Shown here: piece after piece, positions 35,689 to 43,489 of the stretch
Position numbering within the stretch: position 1 is the first letter of the stretch
Layout of the letters: every line of letters begins with the position of its first letter
Source of the DNA: Micromonospora chaiyaphumensis
Lineage (GTDB): Bacteria; Actinomycetota; Actinomycetes; Mycobacteriales; Micromonosporaceae
Reading direction: 5' to 3'
Assembly (NCBI RefSeq): GCF_900091435.1
Contig: NZ_FMCS01000002.1
Coordinates: forward strand, 62,001 to 126,000
DNA length: 64,000 nucleotides
Translations under genes and position numbers: made by a program
The notes under the pieces: model-generated
Database searches by the model: none
What the model was told of the DNA's origin: nothing
Seen by the model: only the letters and a program-made list of their open reading frames with translations

Positions 35689-37035
35689 ATGGCCAACGCC
35701 ACCGACCACCTCTGGATGCACTTCACCCGGATGGCCAGCTACTCCGCCGGCGAGGTCCCGACGATCGTGCGCGGCGAGGGCGCGTACGTCTGGGACTCGC
35801 AGGGCCGCCGGTACCTGGACGGACTCGCCGGGCTCTTCGTCGTCAACGCCGGCCACGGCCGGACCGAACTCGCCGAGGCGGCCGCCAAGCAGGCCGGCGA
35901 ACTGGCGTACTTCCCGCTGTGGTCGTACGCCCACCCGAAGGCCGTCGAGCTGGCCGAGAAGGTCGCGTCGCTGGCCCCCGGCGACCTCAACCGGGTCTTC
36001 TTCACCACCGGCGGCTCCGAGGCCGTCGAGGCGGCGTGGAAGCTGGCCCGGGCCTACTTCAAGCGCACCGGCCAGCCCAACAAGTACAAGGTGGTCAGCC
36101 GCTACATCGCCTACCACGGCACCTCGATGGGCGCGCTGTCGATCACCGGCCTGCCCGGCATCAAGAGCGACTTCGAGCCGCTGGTGCCCGGCGGCATCAA
36201 GGTGCCGAACACCAACTTCTACCGGGCCCCCGAGCACGGCGACGACCCCGAGGCGTTCGGCCGCTGGGCCGCCGACGAGATCGGCCGCGCCATCGAGCGG
36301 GAGGGGCCGGACACCGTCGCCGCGGTCTTCCTGGAGCCGGTGCAGAACTCCGGCGGCTGCTTCCCGCCGCCGCCCGGCTACTTCGAGCGGGTCCGGGAGA
36401 TCTGCGACGCGTACGACGTGCTGCTGGTCAGCGACGAGGTGATCTGCTCCTGGGGCCGGCTCGGCGAATACTTCGGCGCCGTCCGCTACGGCTACCAGCC
36501 CGACATCATCACCACCGCCAAGGGCATCACCTCCGGCTACGCCCCGCTCGGCGCGATGATCGCCAGCGAGCGGCTCATGGAGCCGTTCCTCACCGAGACC
36601 GGCATGTTCGCCCACGGGGTGACCTTCGGCGGTCACCCGGTCTCCTGCGCGGTGGCCCTGGCCAACCTGGAGGTCTTCGCCCGCGAGGACCTGGTCGGCC
36701 ACGTCCGCGCCAACGAGGCCGCGTTCCGGTCCACCCTGGAGAAGCTCAACGACCTGCCGATCGTCGGCGACGTCCGGGGCGACGGCTACTTCTACGGCAT
36801 CGAGCTGGTCAAGGACAAGGCCACCCGGGAGACCTTCGACGAGGCCGAGTCGGAGCGGCTGCTGCGCGGCTTCCTCTCCACCGCGCTCTTCCAGGCCGGG
36901 CTCTACTGCCGCGCCGACGACCGGGGAGACCCCGTCATTCAGCTCGCGCCGCCGCTGATCGCCCAGCAGCAGCAGTTCGACGAGATCGAGCAGATCCTGC
37001 GCGCCGTGCTGACCGAGGCATGGTCGCGCCTCTGA
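35689..37035 (+). CDS. class-III omega-aminotransferase (putrescine/beta-alanine type)
   Basis: A 448-residue PLP aminotransferase. Motifs: HFTRMASYSAGEVPTIVRGEGAYVWD, FFTTGGSEAVEAAWKLARAYFK, YHGTSMGALSITG, LLVSDEVICSWGRLGEYF and TTAKGITSGYAPLGAMI with PLP lysine Lys278. These match the omega-amino acid-pyruvate and polyamine-pyruvate aminotransferase group. I start at the ATG at 35689. It precedes a PNPOx-like gene and an amine oxidase, and is next to the Lrp gene, so putrescine, spermidine or beta-alanine is the likely donor. Confidence 0.87.
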   Translation: MANATDHLWMHFTRMASYSAGEVPTIVRGEGAYVWDSQGRRYLDGLAGLFVVNAGHGRTELAEAAAKQAGELAYFPLWSYAHPKAVELAEKVASLAPGDLNRVFFTTGGSEAVEAAWKLARAYFKRTGQPNKYKVVSRYIAYHGTSMGALSITGLPGIKSDFEPLVPGGIKVPNTNFYRAPEHGDDPEAFGRWAADEIGRAIEREGPDTVAAVFLEPVQNSGGCFPPPPGYFERVREICDAYDVLLVSDEVICSWGRLGEYFGAVRYGYQPDIITTAKGITSGYAPLGAMIASERLMEPFLTETGMFAHGVTFGGHPVSCAVALANLEVFAREDLVGHVRANEAAFRSTLEKLNDLPIVGDVRGDGYFYGIELVKDKATRETFDEAESERLLRGFLSTALFQAGLYCRADDRGDPVIQLAPPLIAQQQQFDEIEQILRAVLTEAWSRL

Positions 37036-37760
37036 CCGGCAGCCCGGACGGGGCCGGTTCCCGGAACACCGGGAGCCGGCCCCGCGCCGTCGGAGCCGCC
37101 GGACCCGACGCCGGGGACCGGACCGCCGCGACGAGCGCCGTCGGCGGCACCGACCGGACCCGGGTACGCCGGCTGCCCGACCTCGCCGTCCACGACCGTT
37201 CGACGCTGCACGCCGTGCTCGACGCCGGCCGGGTCGCCCACCTGGCCGTCGCCGACGGCGGCCAGCCGTACGCGCTGCCGGTGGCCTACGCCCGGGACGG
37301 GGAGCGGGTCCTCGTGCACGGCTCCACCGGCAGCCGGCTGTTCCGGCACCTCGCCGCCGGCGCGCCGGCCTGCCTCACCGTCACCCTGCTCGACGGCCTG
37401 GTGCTGGCCCGCAGCGCCTTCGAGTCCTCGATGAACTACCGCTGCGCCATGGTGCTCGGCACCCTCACCGCGCTGACCGGCGAGGCGAAGCTGGCCGCGC
37501 TGCACCGCCTCTCCGAGCACCTGCTCCCCGGCCGCTGGGCGGAGATCCGGCCGCCCTCGGCGAAGGAACTGGCCGCCACGCTGGTGCTCGCCCTGCCGCT
37601 GGACGAGTGCTCGGTGAAGGTCAGCGCCGGCCCGCCCGACGACCCCGAGGACGACCTCGACCGGCCGGTCTGGGCCGGGGTGGTGCCGGTCGCCGAGACG
37701 TACGGGATCCCGCAGCCCGACCCGAAGCTGCGCCACGACCTGCCCCCACCGGAGTGGTGA
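37020..37760 (+). CDS. pyridoxamine 5'-phosphate oxidase-family protein
   Basis: A 246-residue protein with an apparently disordered 50-residue start and then a split-barrel flavin-binding domain: LHAVLDAGRVAHLAVADGGQPYALPVAYARDG, VHGSTGSRLFRHL and SAFESSMNYRCAMVLG. This pattern fits the PNPOx-like group that binds FMN or F420. The window also encodes F420 synthesis, so F420 use is possible. The ATG at 37020 overlaps the aminotransferase by 16 bp, and its stop overlaps the oxidase start by one base. A later start around residue 45 cannot be excluded. Confidence 0.78.
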   Translation: MVAPLTGSPDGAGSRNTGSRPRAVGAAGPDAGDRTAATSAVGGTDRTRVRRLPDLAVHDRSTLHAVLDAGRVAHLAVADGGQPYALPVAYARDGERVLVHGSTGSRLFRHLAAGAPACLTVTLLDGLVLARSAFESSMNYRCAMVLGTLTALTGEAKLAALHRLSEHLLPGRWAEIRPPSAKELAATLVLALPLDECSVKVSAGPPDDPEDDLDRPVWAGVVPVAETYGIPQPDPKLRHDLPPPEW

Positions 37761-39136
37761 TGCGTTACCAGGACCTGTCGTACTGGCTGTCCAGCGTGGA
37801 CGAGCCGCTGACCCCGCGCCCCGGCCTGCCCGGCGACACCGACGCCGACGTGGTCATCGTGGGCGCCGGCTACACCGGGCTGTGGACGGCGTACTACCTC
37901 GCCGCGACCGACCCGGCACTGCGGATCGTCGTGCTGGAGAAGGAGATCGCGGGCTACGGCGCCTCCGGCCGCAACGGCGGCTGGTGCTCGGCCCTCTTCC
38001 CCACCTCCCTGCCGGCGCTGGCCCGCCGGCACGGCCGGGACCGGGCGCTCGCCATGCAGCACGCCATGCACGAGACCGTCCGCGAGGTCGGCCGGGTGGT
38101 CGCGGCCGAGGGCATCGACTGCGACTGGCGGGCCGGCGGCACGGTCGTGCTGGCCCGCACCGAGGTCCAGCTCGGCCGGGCCCGGGCCGCCGTCGCGGAG
38201 GCCCGCGAGCACGGGCTCGCCGATGCCGACCTGGTGCTGCTCGACGCCGCCGAGGCCGCCGCCCGCTGCCACGCCGAGGGGGTACGCGGCGGCACGTACA
38301 CCCCACACTGCGCCGCCGTGCACCCGGCGAAGCTGGTCCGCGGCCTCGCCGCCGCGGTGGAACGCCGGGGCGTACGCGTCTTCGAGCGGACTCCGGTGAC
38401 CGCGCTGCGGCCCGGGGCGGCGGTGACCCCGGCCGGCGTGGTCCGCGCGCCCGTGGTGGTCCGGGCGACCGAAGGCTTCACCCCGGCGCTGCCCGGCCAG
38501 CGGCGGGCCGTGGCACCGGTCTACTCGCTCATGGTGGCCACCGAGCCGCTGCCCGAGGCGGCCTGGGCGGAGATCGGGCTGGCCGAGCGGGAGACGTTCT
38601 CCGACTACCGGCACGTCATCATCTACGGCCAGCGCACCGCGGACGGCCGGCTCGCCTTCGGTGGGCGGGGCGCCCCCTACCACTACGGCTCCCGGGTACG
38701 CCCCGACTTCGACCGGGAGCCGCGGGTCTTCGCGGCGCTGCGCCGGGTGCTCGGCGAACTCTTCCCGGTGCTCGGGCCGGAGGTGCCGGTGACGCACACC
38801 TGGGGCGGGCCGCTCGGCGTGGCCCGGGACTGGGCCGCCTCGGTGGGCCTGGACCGGTCGACCGGGCTCGCCTGGGCGGGCGGCTACGTCGGTGACGGCG
38901 TCGGCACCAGCAACCTGGCCGGCCGTACCCTGGCCGACCTCATCCGCGGCCAGCAGACCGACCTGACCACCCTCCCCTGGGTCAACCACCGCTCCCCGAG
39001 ATGGGAACCGGAACCCCTCCGCTGGCTGGCGGTCAACGCCGGCCTGAAGGTCATGTCGTCAGCGGACGAGGCCGAGCTGAGAACCAACCGCCCGTCCCGC
39101 CGAGCCCAAGCCTTCTCCCACCTCCTGGGCCACTGA
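37760..39136 (+). CDS. FAD-dependent amine oxidase (DAO family), second copy
   Basis: A 458-residue flavoprotein related to the one at 29314-30735. Motifs: VVIVGAGYTGLWTAYYLAATDP for FAD and YGASGRNGGWCSALFP in the usual position. The C-terminal half has VTHTWGGPLGVARDW and the closing segment GGYVGDGVGTSNLAGR. The ATG shares one base with the upstream stop (TGATG). An operon of aminotransferase, flavin protein and oxidase under the Lrp regulator suggests a second branch of polyamine or N-methyl amino acid oxidation. Confidence 0.85.
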   Translation: MRYQDLSYWLSSVDEPLTPRPGLPGDTDADVVIVGAGYTGLWTAYYLAATDPALRIVVLEKEIAGYGASGRNGGWCSALFPTSLPALARRHGRDRALAMQHAMHETVREVGRVVAAEGIDCDWRAGGTVVLARTEVQLGRARAAVAEAREHGLADADLVLLDAAEAAARCHAEGVRGGTYTPHCAAVHPAKLVRGLAAAVERRGVRVFERTPVTALRPGAAVTPAGVVRAPVVVRATEGFTPALPGQRRAVAPVYSLMVATEPLPEAAWAEIGLAERETFSDYRHVIIYGQRTADGRLAFGGRGAPYHYGSRVRPDFDREPRVFAALRRVLGELFPVLGPEVPVTHTWGGPLGVARDWAASVGLDRSTGLAWAGGYVGDGVGTSNLAGRTLADLIRGQQTDLTTLPWVNHRSPRWEPEPLRWLAVNAGLKVMSSADEAELRTNRPSRRAQAFSHLLGH

Positions 39137-39164
39137 CCCACCCCCACCCGTGGCCCCCCGCGTC

Positions 39165-39219
39165 GATCATGAAGTTAGCGGCACCAACGGAGATCAAAAA
39201 CGCCGCCAAACTCATGATC
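39165..39219. repeat. palindromic intergenic element, copy 1
   Basis: Arms at 39165-39182 (GATCATGAAGTTAGCGGC) and 39202-39219 pair at 15 of 18 positions. It stands between convergent genes. Its outer sequence GATCATGAAGTT resembles the arm of the neighbouring element (GATCAAGAAGTT), so the two are related. Confidence 0.7.
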
Positions 39220-39255
39220 AACCCGCCGGAACCGGCCCTCGCGGGCCGGGGGCGG

Positions 39256-39315
39256 GTTGATCAAGAAGTTTGCGTCGGGCTGGGGCCGGATTTTGACGCA
39301 AACCTCTTGATCAAC
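39256..39315. repeat. palindromic intergenic element, copy 2
   Basis: Arms GTTGATCAAGAAGTTTGCG at 39256-39274 and its complement ending at 39315 extend to 21 bp with one mismatch. The right arm of copy 1 and the left arm of copy 2 can also pair (GATCAACCCGCC with GGCGGGTTGATC), which allows a cruciform. It probably ends transcription from both sides as well. Confidence 0.75.
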
Positions 39316-39350
39316 TGCGCTCCACCCGCCCGGCGGGGCCAGGCGGGCCG

Positions 39351-39722
39351 TCAGTGGTTGGGGGGGATTACGCGGAGGTGGCCTCGGCGGCCCTGTTGGG
39401 GGGTTTGCTGGGCCTGGGCGTTGTCGTCCGACGGGGGGCGTGGGGGTGCCGGGCGGGCGGCTTCCCGGACCGCCTCGGCCAGGGCGACCAGGTCGTCCGT
39501 CGTCGGTGGTGGGGGCTCGAACTCGCCCTCGTGGCGCACCACGTCCCAGCCACGCGGGGCGGTGAGGTTGCGCGCGTGCGGCTCGCACAGGTCGTAGGTG
39601 TGCGGCTCGGCGAACGCGGCGAGAGGGCCCACCACGGCCGTGGACTCGTTGTAGACATAGGTCAATGTGGCGACCGCTTGCCGGGGGCAGCCGTTACGGG
39701 AGCAGCGCCGTGGTGACCTCAC
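39351..39722 (-). CDS. DUF3499 family protein
   Basis: A 123-residue protein of the actinobacterial DUF3499 family, starting GTG at 39722. The conserved start CSRNGCPRQAVATLTYVYNES and the later HTYDLCEPHARNLTAPRGWDVVRH keep three cysteines and histidines in a likely zinc site. The C-terminal 50 residues are a Pro/Gln-rich tail. In many actinobacteria this gene lies near whiB and a zincin-like gene, as here. Function is unknown. Confidence 0.9.
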   Translation of the reverse strand: MRSPRRCSRNGCPRQAVATLTYVYNESTAVVGPLAAFAEPHTYDLCEPHARNLTAPRGWDVVRHEGEFEPPPPTTDDLVALAEAVREAARPAPPRPPSDDNAQAQQTPQQGRRGHLRVIPPNH

Positions 39723-39876
39723 GGCGGCAGGGTATCTCCATTACCGGGTGCGGCGCACCGCTTCGCGTTGCGACACGCCCGTCATGGTGATCACAATTCG
39801 TCCGATCGGCGCGTCGGCGCGCCGGGCCGGCGGCGCGACGGCGGGCGACCCCGGTGCGCGGGCTACCCTGTGCGTC

Positions 39877-40326
39877 ATGACGAGCCCGGAAAACCGCCGC
39901 CCCGGCTCCGGCCGGCGCACCCACCGCGACCGCCACGGGCGGGGCCTGCGGGGGCGGCTGGTGCCGGCCACCGTGCCGCTGGCCCGGACGAAGGCCGAGG
40001 TCTTCGACGACCTGGTGCTGGACACGGTGGAGACGCTCGAACGCCGCTTCGCCAAGGAACTGGCCGGGGTCGAGTTCGCCGTCGAGGACGTCCCGCCGGA
40101 CTTGAACGTCTACGACTCGGACGTGCTGGAGGACGGCGAGGTCCCGCTCGCCCGGCTGCTGCCCGGGCGCCCGGGCCGGCAGGAGGTGCCGCCACGGATC
40201 GTGCTCTACCGGCGGCCGCTGGAGTTCCGGGCCATGGACCGCGAGGACCTCGCGGACCTGGTGCACGACGTGATCATCGAGCAGGTGGCGAACCTGCTCG
40301 GGGTCGACCCCGACGAACTGGCCTGA
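39877..40326 (+). CDS. metallopeptidase-family (zincin-like) protein with degenerate active site
   Basis: A 149-residue protein. VPLARTKAEVFDDLVLDTVETLERRF and VPPRIVLYRRPLEFRA are the DUF1025/metallopeptidase-family core. The position of the HExxH zinc motif reads HDVIIEQVANLLG, so the usual metal ligands are missing and proteolysis is doubtful. A TACCCT hexamer close before the ATG suggests a leaderless transcript. The gene is next to DUF3499 and whiB, a conserved actinobacterial neighbourhood. Confidence 0.82.
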   Translation: MTSPENRRPGSGRRTHRDRHGRGLRGRLVPATVPLARTKAEVFDDLVLDTVETLERRFAKELAGVEFAVEDVPPDLNVYDSDVLEDGEVPLARLLPGRPGRQEVPPRIVLYRRPLEFRAMDREDLADLVHDVIIEQVANLLGVDPDELA

Positions 40327-40463
40327 GCCACCGCCGGGCCGACCGCCACGCGCCTGCCCGGCCGGCCGCCACGCGCGCTCGCCGGGTCCCGGCCGGCCCC
40401 CGCCGGCCGGGTCGCCGGCCCCGGACCCCGGGCGGCCCCCACCGCCCCGGTCCGGTACGTGCG
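40327..40463. other. GC-rich convergent gap
   Basis: Between the zincin-like stop and the whiB stop lies extreme-GC DNA with imperfect repeats of a GACCGCCACGCG-type unit and several CCGGCCGG stretches able to form hairpins. It may act as a bidirectional terminator. No gene is seen. Confidence 0.4.
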
Positions 40464-40724
40464 TCAGGCGGCGACCCGCCGCTTGAGCTTGCGCCGCTCC
40501 CGCTCGGAGAGCCCACCCCAGATCCCGAACCGCTCGTCGTGACCGAGGGCGTATTCGAGACACTCCGTCTTCACTTCACACCGCGAGCAGATGCGCTTCG
40601 CCTCGCGGGTCGAGCCGCCCTTCTCGGGAAAGAACGCCTCCGGGTCGGTCTGCGAGCAGAGCGCCCGCTCCTGCCACTCCGGCGCGTTTCCGAGCAGGTC
40701 GGCCACCTCGAGCTGGCCGTCCAT
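40464..40724 (-). CDS. whiB: WhiB-family iron-sulfur regulator, WhiB/WhmD type
   Basis: An 86-residue regulator. Four cluster-binding cysteines are at 23, 46, 49 and 55 (ALCSQTD, RICSRCEVKTEC). They are followed by FGIWGG, the sigma-factor-contact turn, and a basic end SERERRKLKRR. DPEAFFPEKGGSTREAKRIC matches the WhiB/WhmD (WhiB2) branch linked to sporulation septation rather than WblE or WblC. The ATG at 40724 has a strong AAGGAGG upstream. A perfect 16-bp palindrome lies about 115 bp before the start. Confidence 0.93.
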   Translation of the reverse strand: MDGQLEVADLLGNAPEWQERALCSQTDPEAFFPEKGGSTREAKRICSRCEVKTECLEYALGHDERFGIWGGLSERERRKLKRRVAA

Positions 40725-41215
40725 CCGTTGCCTCCTTGTCGCGCACCGGCGTCATCGCCGCTGCAACCCCCCACGCGAAAGGCGTGCTTGTTCGTCCGGT
40801 CACAATTTGTTGCGTTCCGCGCGAACAACCCCATTCAAATTACACGCGTGTAATGCGTGCGCCGTCAAGCCAAACTTGATAATGGAGTCGCCCTCCCGAC
40901 ACGTCCGGACGGCCGTGGTGGCCGCCCGACCCTCGCAACCTGCCCTATCGATTCAGACCCCGGACGAGTAACGCCTTCCCCGGCGAGTTGCCCGAAGTTT
41001 TCTGCCGTGGCGCACCGGTGTGGACACCGCCGGCGGCCCCCGGTGGAGGCTTCCGGCGGACCGCATCCGGGCGGTCGTCGTGACACCGTCCAAGATCAGC
41101 ATTGGTGGGGGCAAGGTTAACCCGACACGAGCGGTACCGCCCGTCGAGCCCGCCAACGCCGACGGCGCCCCGTCCAGCATGTGGACGGGGCGCGACGGTG
41201 CGGCGGCCTGAGCGG
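40725..41215. other. whiB promoter region, otherwise non-coding
   Basis: The 491-bp gap upstream of whiB holds the only AT-richer stretch nearby (about 40797-40885), with a 16-bp palindrome at 40839 and an imperfect inverted repeat around 40808-40830 (GTTGCGTTC, GAACAAC). From 40900 to 41215 nothing coding or structured is convincing. Confidence 0.55.
40839..40854. promoter_or_regulatory. perfect 16-bp palindrome upstream of whiB
   Basis: ATTACACGCGTGTAAT is a perfect palindrome in the AT-richer part of the whiB upstream region. Its position, about 115 bp before the start codon, fits a developmental activator site such as a BldM/WhiI-type operator. The binding protein is not known. Confidence 0.5.
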
Positions 41216-41557
41216 TCAGTCAGCACCCGGAGGTGAGCTGGCCGGCCACACGAATTCGGCGATCGCGCCACCGGCGACCGAAATCACGCCGGCCGGCGTG
41301 GCGCTGTCCCACCAGACGGTATAGGGACCGGCCGCCAGGTCCGGGTAGACGGCGCAGTGGACGACGCCGTCGCGGACGTGCCGCTCGCGTACGGCCGAAT
41401 GGGTCCGGGGTTCGTCCCGGTCAGCCCGGCTGATCTCGATCTCGCGGCCGTGCAGGTGCCGTCCGGTGTGGATGATCAGCGCACCGGATTCGCCGCCCAG
41501 GTCGAGCATGACGCTGCCGCTCTGGGAGGGCCCGAGAGCGTGGTGGTGGTCGTGCAC
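41216..41557 (-). CDS. small unknown protein with His-rich start
   Basis: A 113-residue protein starting GTG at 41557 with GGGAGG upstream. The start MHDHHHALGPSQSGS is His-rich. It continues VMLDLGGESGALIIHTG and ISRADRDEPRTHSAVRERHV, then a beta-rich end AGPYTVWWDSATPAGVISVAGGAIAEFVW. It looks like a small beta-sandwich. It begins 12 nt after the DUF4331 stop and is probably cotranscribed. No characterised family was recognised. Confidence 0.6.
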   Translation of the reverse strand: MHDHHHALGPSQSGSVMLDLGGESGALIIHTGRHLHGREIEISRADRDEPRTHSAVRERHVRDGVVHCAVYPDLAAGPYTVWWDSATPAGVISVAGGAIAEFVWPASSPPGAD

Positions 41558-41569
41558 GGGACCTCCCGC

Positions 41570-42967
41570 TCAGGACTTCTTCGCCGGCGGGTTGCTGAAC
41601 CCGTCGTAGGGCGTGCCGAGGAACGGGAAGTCGCCGAGGAAGGGCGCCGTCACGTCGGCCGCGCTCAGCCCCGGGGTGACCGCGGCCGCCGCCGCGTCCG
41701 GCTTGAACGTCTTGTCGACCAGTGGCACGGTCAGCCCGGCGATCGCCCGCAGCGCGATGGTGACCACGTCGTCGCCGACCCGCCGGCCGTTGGGGAAGCC
41801 CGCCAGGTCGCCCCCGAGCACCCCGAACCGGTCCGGCTTGCGGTTGGGCCGGATCGCCGTGTTCAGCCGGAGCATGTCGGCCTGCAGGTCGCCCGTGGTG
41901 TTGGCGAAACCGTCGATCAGGCCGGCCGGCACGCCGGTGAGCAGGATCGCCACCAGGTCGGCCCGGGGCTTCTTCGACTTGTTCAGCGCGTCCAGACTCG
42001 GGAAGACGCCCGGATAGAGCGCGGGCAGCAGCGCGGCCAGCTCGGGGTGCTCGACGAACTGGGCGAACCGCTTGTCCTCCGTGGGCGGGAGAGTGTTCCA
42101 CAGGTCCTTCCTGGACATCGGCACGACGACCTCGTTGAACAACGGGTTGCCCAGCCGGGAAACCTGGGTGAAGGGGCCGGCGGCCGTGTCCGCGGCGACC
42201 CGGTCGCCGAGCACCCGCACCTGCTGGCGGGACGCGGTCGTCCAGACGCCGATGGTCGAGGCGCGGTCGGCGTAGCCGTACCGGGCGGCCTTGCGCCGGA
42301 CCTTGCTGAGCGGGACCTGCACGGCGATGCTGTGCACGTTCAGCCGGTCCAGCGCGTTGACCGGCTCGCCCTCGGTCTTGAACAGCTTCTTGCCGGCCAC
42401 GTGCAGCTGCTGGAAGGGGCGCAGCGTGCCGAGGTCGAAGACGGCGCCCAGGTCGACGAAGAAGCCGTCGGCCCGCTGGCCGGCGAAGACCTTCTCCCCG
42501 GTCGACAGCCGGAACGTCGCCTGTCGCACCAGGTCGGCGTACTTCGGGGTCGACAGCGGGCCGACGTTGCACGGCGGGCAGGGCAGCTTGTGCGCCAGCA
42601 CGTGCTCGCGGCCGTCGGACACCCGGGTCAGCCGGTAGAACTGCCGCCGGTTCCAGTTCTTGCTGTCCAGCGACTCGATCGGCCCGGTGTTGTAAAGAAA
42701 GCTGTTCGGATTCGTGATCTCGGTGGTGAATTCGAAACGATAGGTGACATCCGGATAACCGTCGCCGTCGTTGTCGACGTGAATCTCGTACCGGACGTCG
42801 TCGCCGAACTCGAAGAAGTTGGGGCCGCCGGAGGGGAGCTGCACCGGCACGTAGTTGGCGATCAAGGTGACCGTGTCGGGCTGGCTCGGGCTGACGAACG
42901 CGTACAGATCGGAGCTGTCGGCGACCGGATCCTTGGCTATCTCCGGAGCCTCGCGGTGAGAGGACAT
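41570..42967 (-). CDS. DUF4331 domain protein
   Basis: A 465-residue protein of the DUF4331 family. The ATG at 42967 gives the typical MSSHREAPEIAKDPVADSSDLYAFVSP start, followed by VTLIANYVPVQLPSGGPNFF and DNDGDGYPDVTYRFEF, an EF-hand-like Asp loop. No signal peptide is seen at this start. The function of DUF4331 is unknown; members are often outside-facing or associated with Tat-exported partners. It lies between a Tat-type small protein and a His-rich small protein on one strand. Confidence 0.87.
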   Translation of the reverse strand: MSSHREAPEIAKDPVADSSDLYAFVSPSQPDTVTLIANYVPVQLPSGGPNFFEFGDDVRYEIHVDNDGDGYPDVTYRFEFTTEITNPNSFLYNTGPIESLDSKNWNRRQFYRLTRVSDGREHVLAHKLPCPPCNVGPLSTPKYADLVRQATFRLSTGEKVFAGQRADGFFVDLGAVFDLGTLRPFQQLHVAGKKLFKTEGEPVNALDRLNVHSIAVQVPLSKVRRKAARYGYADRASTIGVWTTASRQQVRVLGDRVAADTAAGPFTQVSRLGNPLFNEVVVPMSRKDLWNTLPPTEDKRFAQFVEHPELAALLPALYPGVFPSLDALNKSKKPRADLVAILLTGVPAGLIDGFANTTGDLQADMLRLNTAIRPNRKPDRFGVLGGDLAGFPNGRRVGDDVVTIALRAIAGLTVPLVDKTFKPDAAAAAVTPGLSAADVTAPFLGDFPFLGTPYDGFSNPPAKKS

Positions 42968-43053
42968 GGCGGACCACACCTTCGTCGGGGGTAGCGGGGA
43001 ATGGGACCGGCGCCGGGAGTCGCGCCGGGGCCGCGCCGGTGGCGCGGGGGCGG

Positions 43054-43335
43054 TCAGCGCCGGCCGGCGGCGCGGACCAGGCGGTCGGCCAGGCCGCGGT
43101 CGCGTACCTGGATCCGGGTCGTGCCGACGAAGACGTCCAGCGCGCCGGAGGCCGCGTCGCGGAGGTGGACCACGATCGGCTCGTCGCGACGGCCCGCGGA
43201 GGGGGCGTTCTGCGCGGCGGACAGGCCCGGCACGGTGAGGGCGGCGGCGCCCAGGGTGGCGCTCGCGGCGGCGGTCAACGTCTGCCGGCGGGTCAGTCGC
43301 GGCCAGGGCCGCCGCTTCGGCTCATCAGTGGTCAT
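43054..43335 (-). CDS. small Tat-signal protein
   Basis: A 93-residue protein with a twin-arginine leader: RLTRRQTL followed by a hydrophobic stretch TAAASATLGAAALTVPGLSA and a probable cleavage near AQNA. The mature part is only about 45 residues (PIVVHLRDAASGALDVFVGTTRIQVRDRGL), a short beta-rich piece. GGAAAGG precedes the ATG at 43335. It is 86 nt upstream of the DUF4331 gene. It may be a partner that carries or caps that protein; this is inference from context. Confidence 0.75.
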   Translation of the reverse strand: MTTDEPKRRPWPRLTRRQTLTAAASATLGAAALTVPGLSAAQNAPSAGRRDEPIVVHLRDAASGALDVFVGTTRIQVRDRGLADRLVRAAGRR

Positions 43336-43489
43336 GGGCAACCTTTCCGGGCCGGCGCCGCAGCGCCCACGGTGGACCGGGACCCGGACGCCGCCGGGTG
43401 CCCCGGGCTGGGGGTGCGCCGGCGGCGGTCCTCGCCGCAACCGCCGCCGGCACCCACTGGTACGGCCGGCGGCGGGGAAAGGTTCGACG

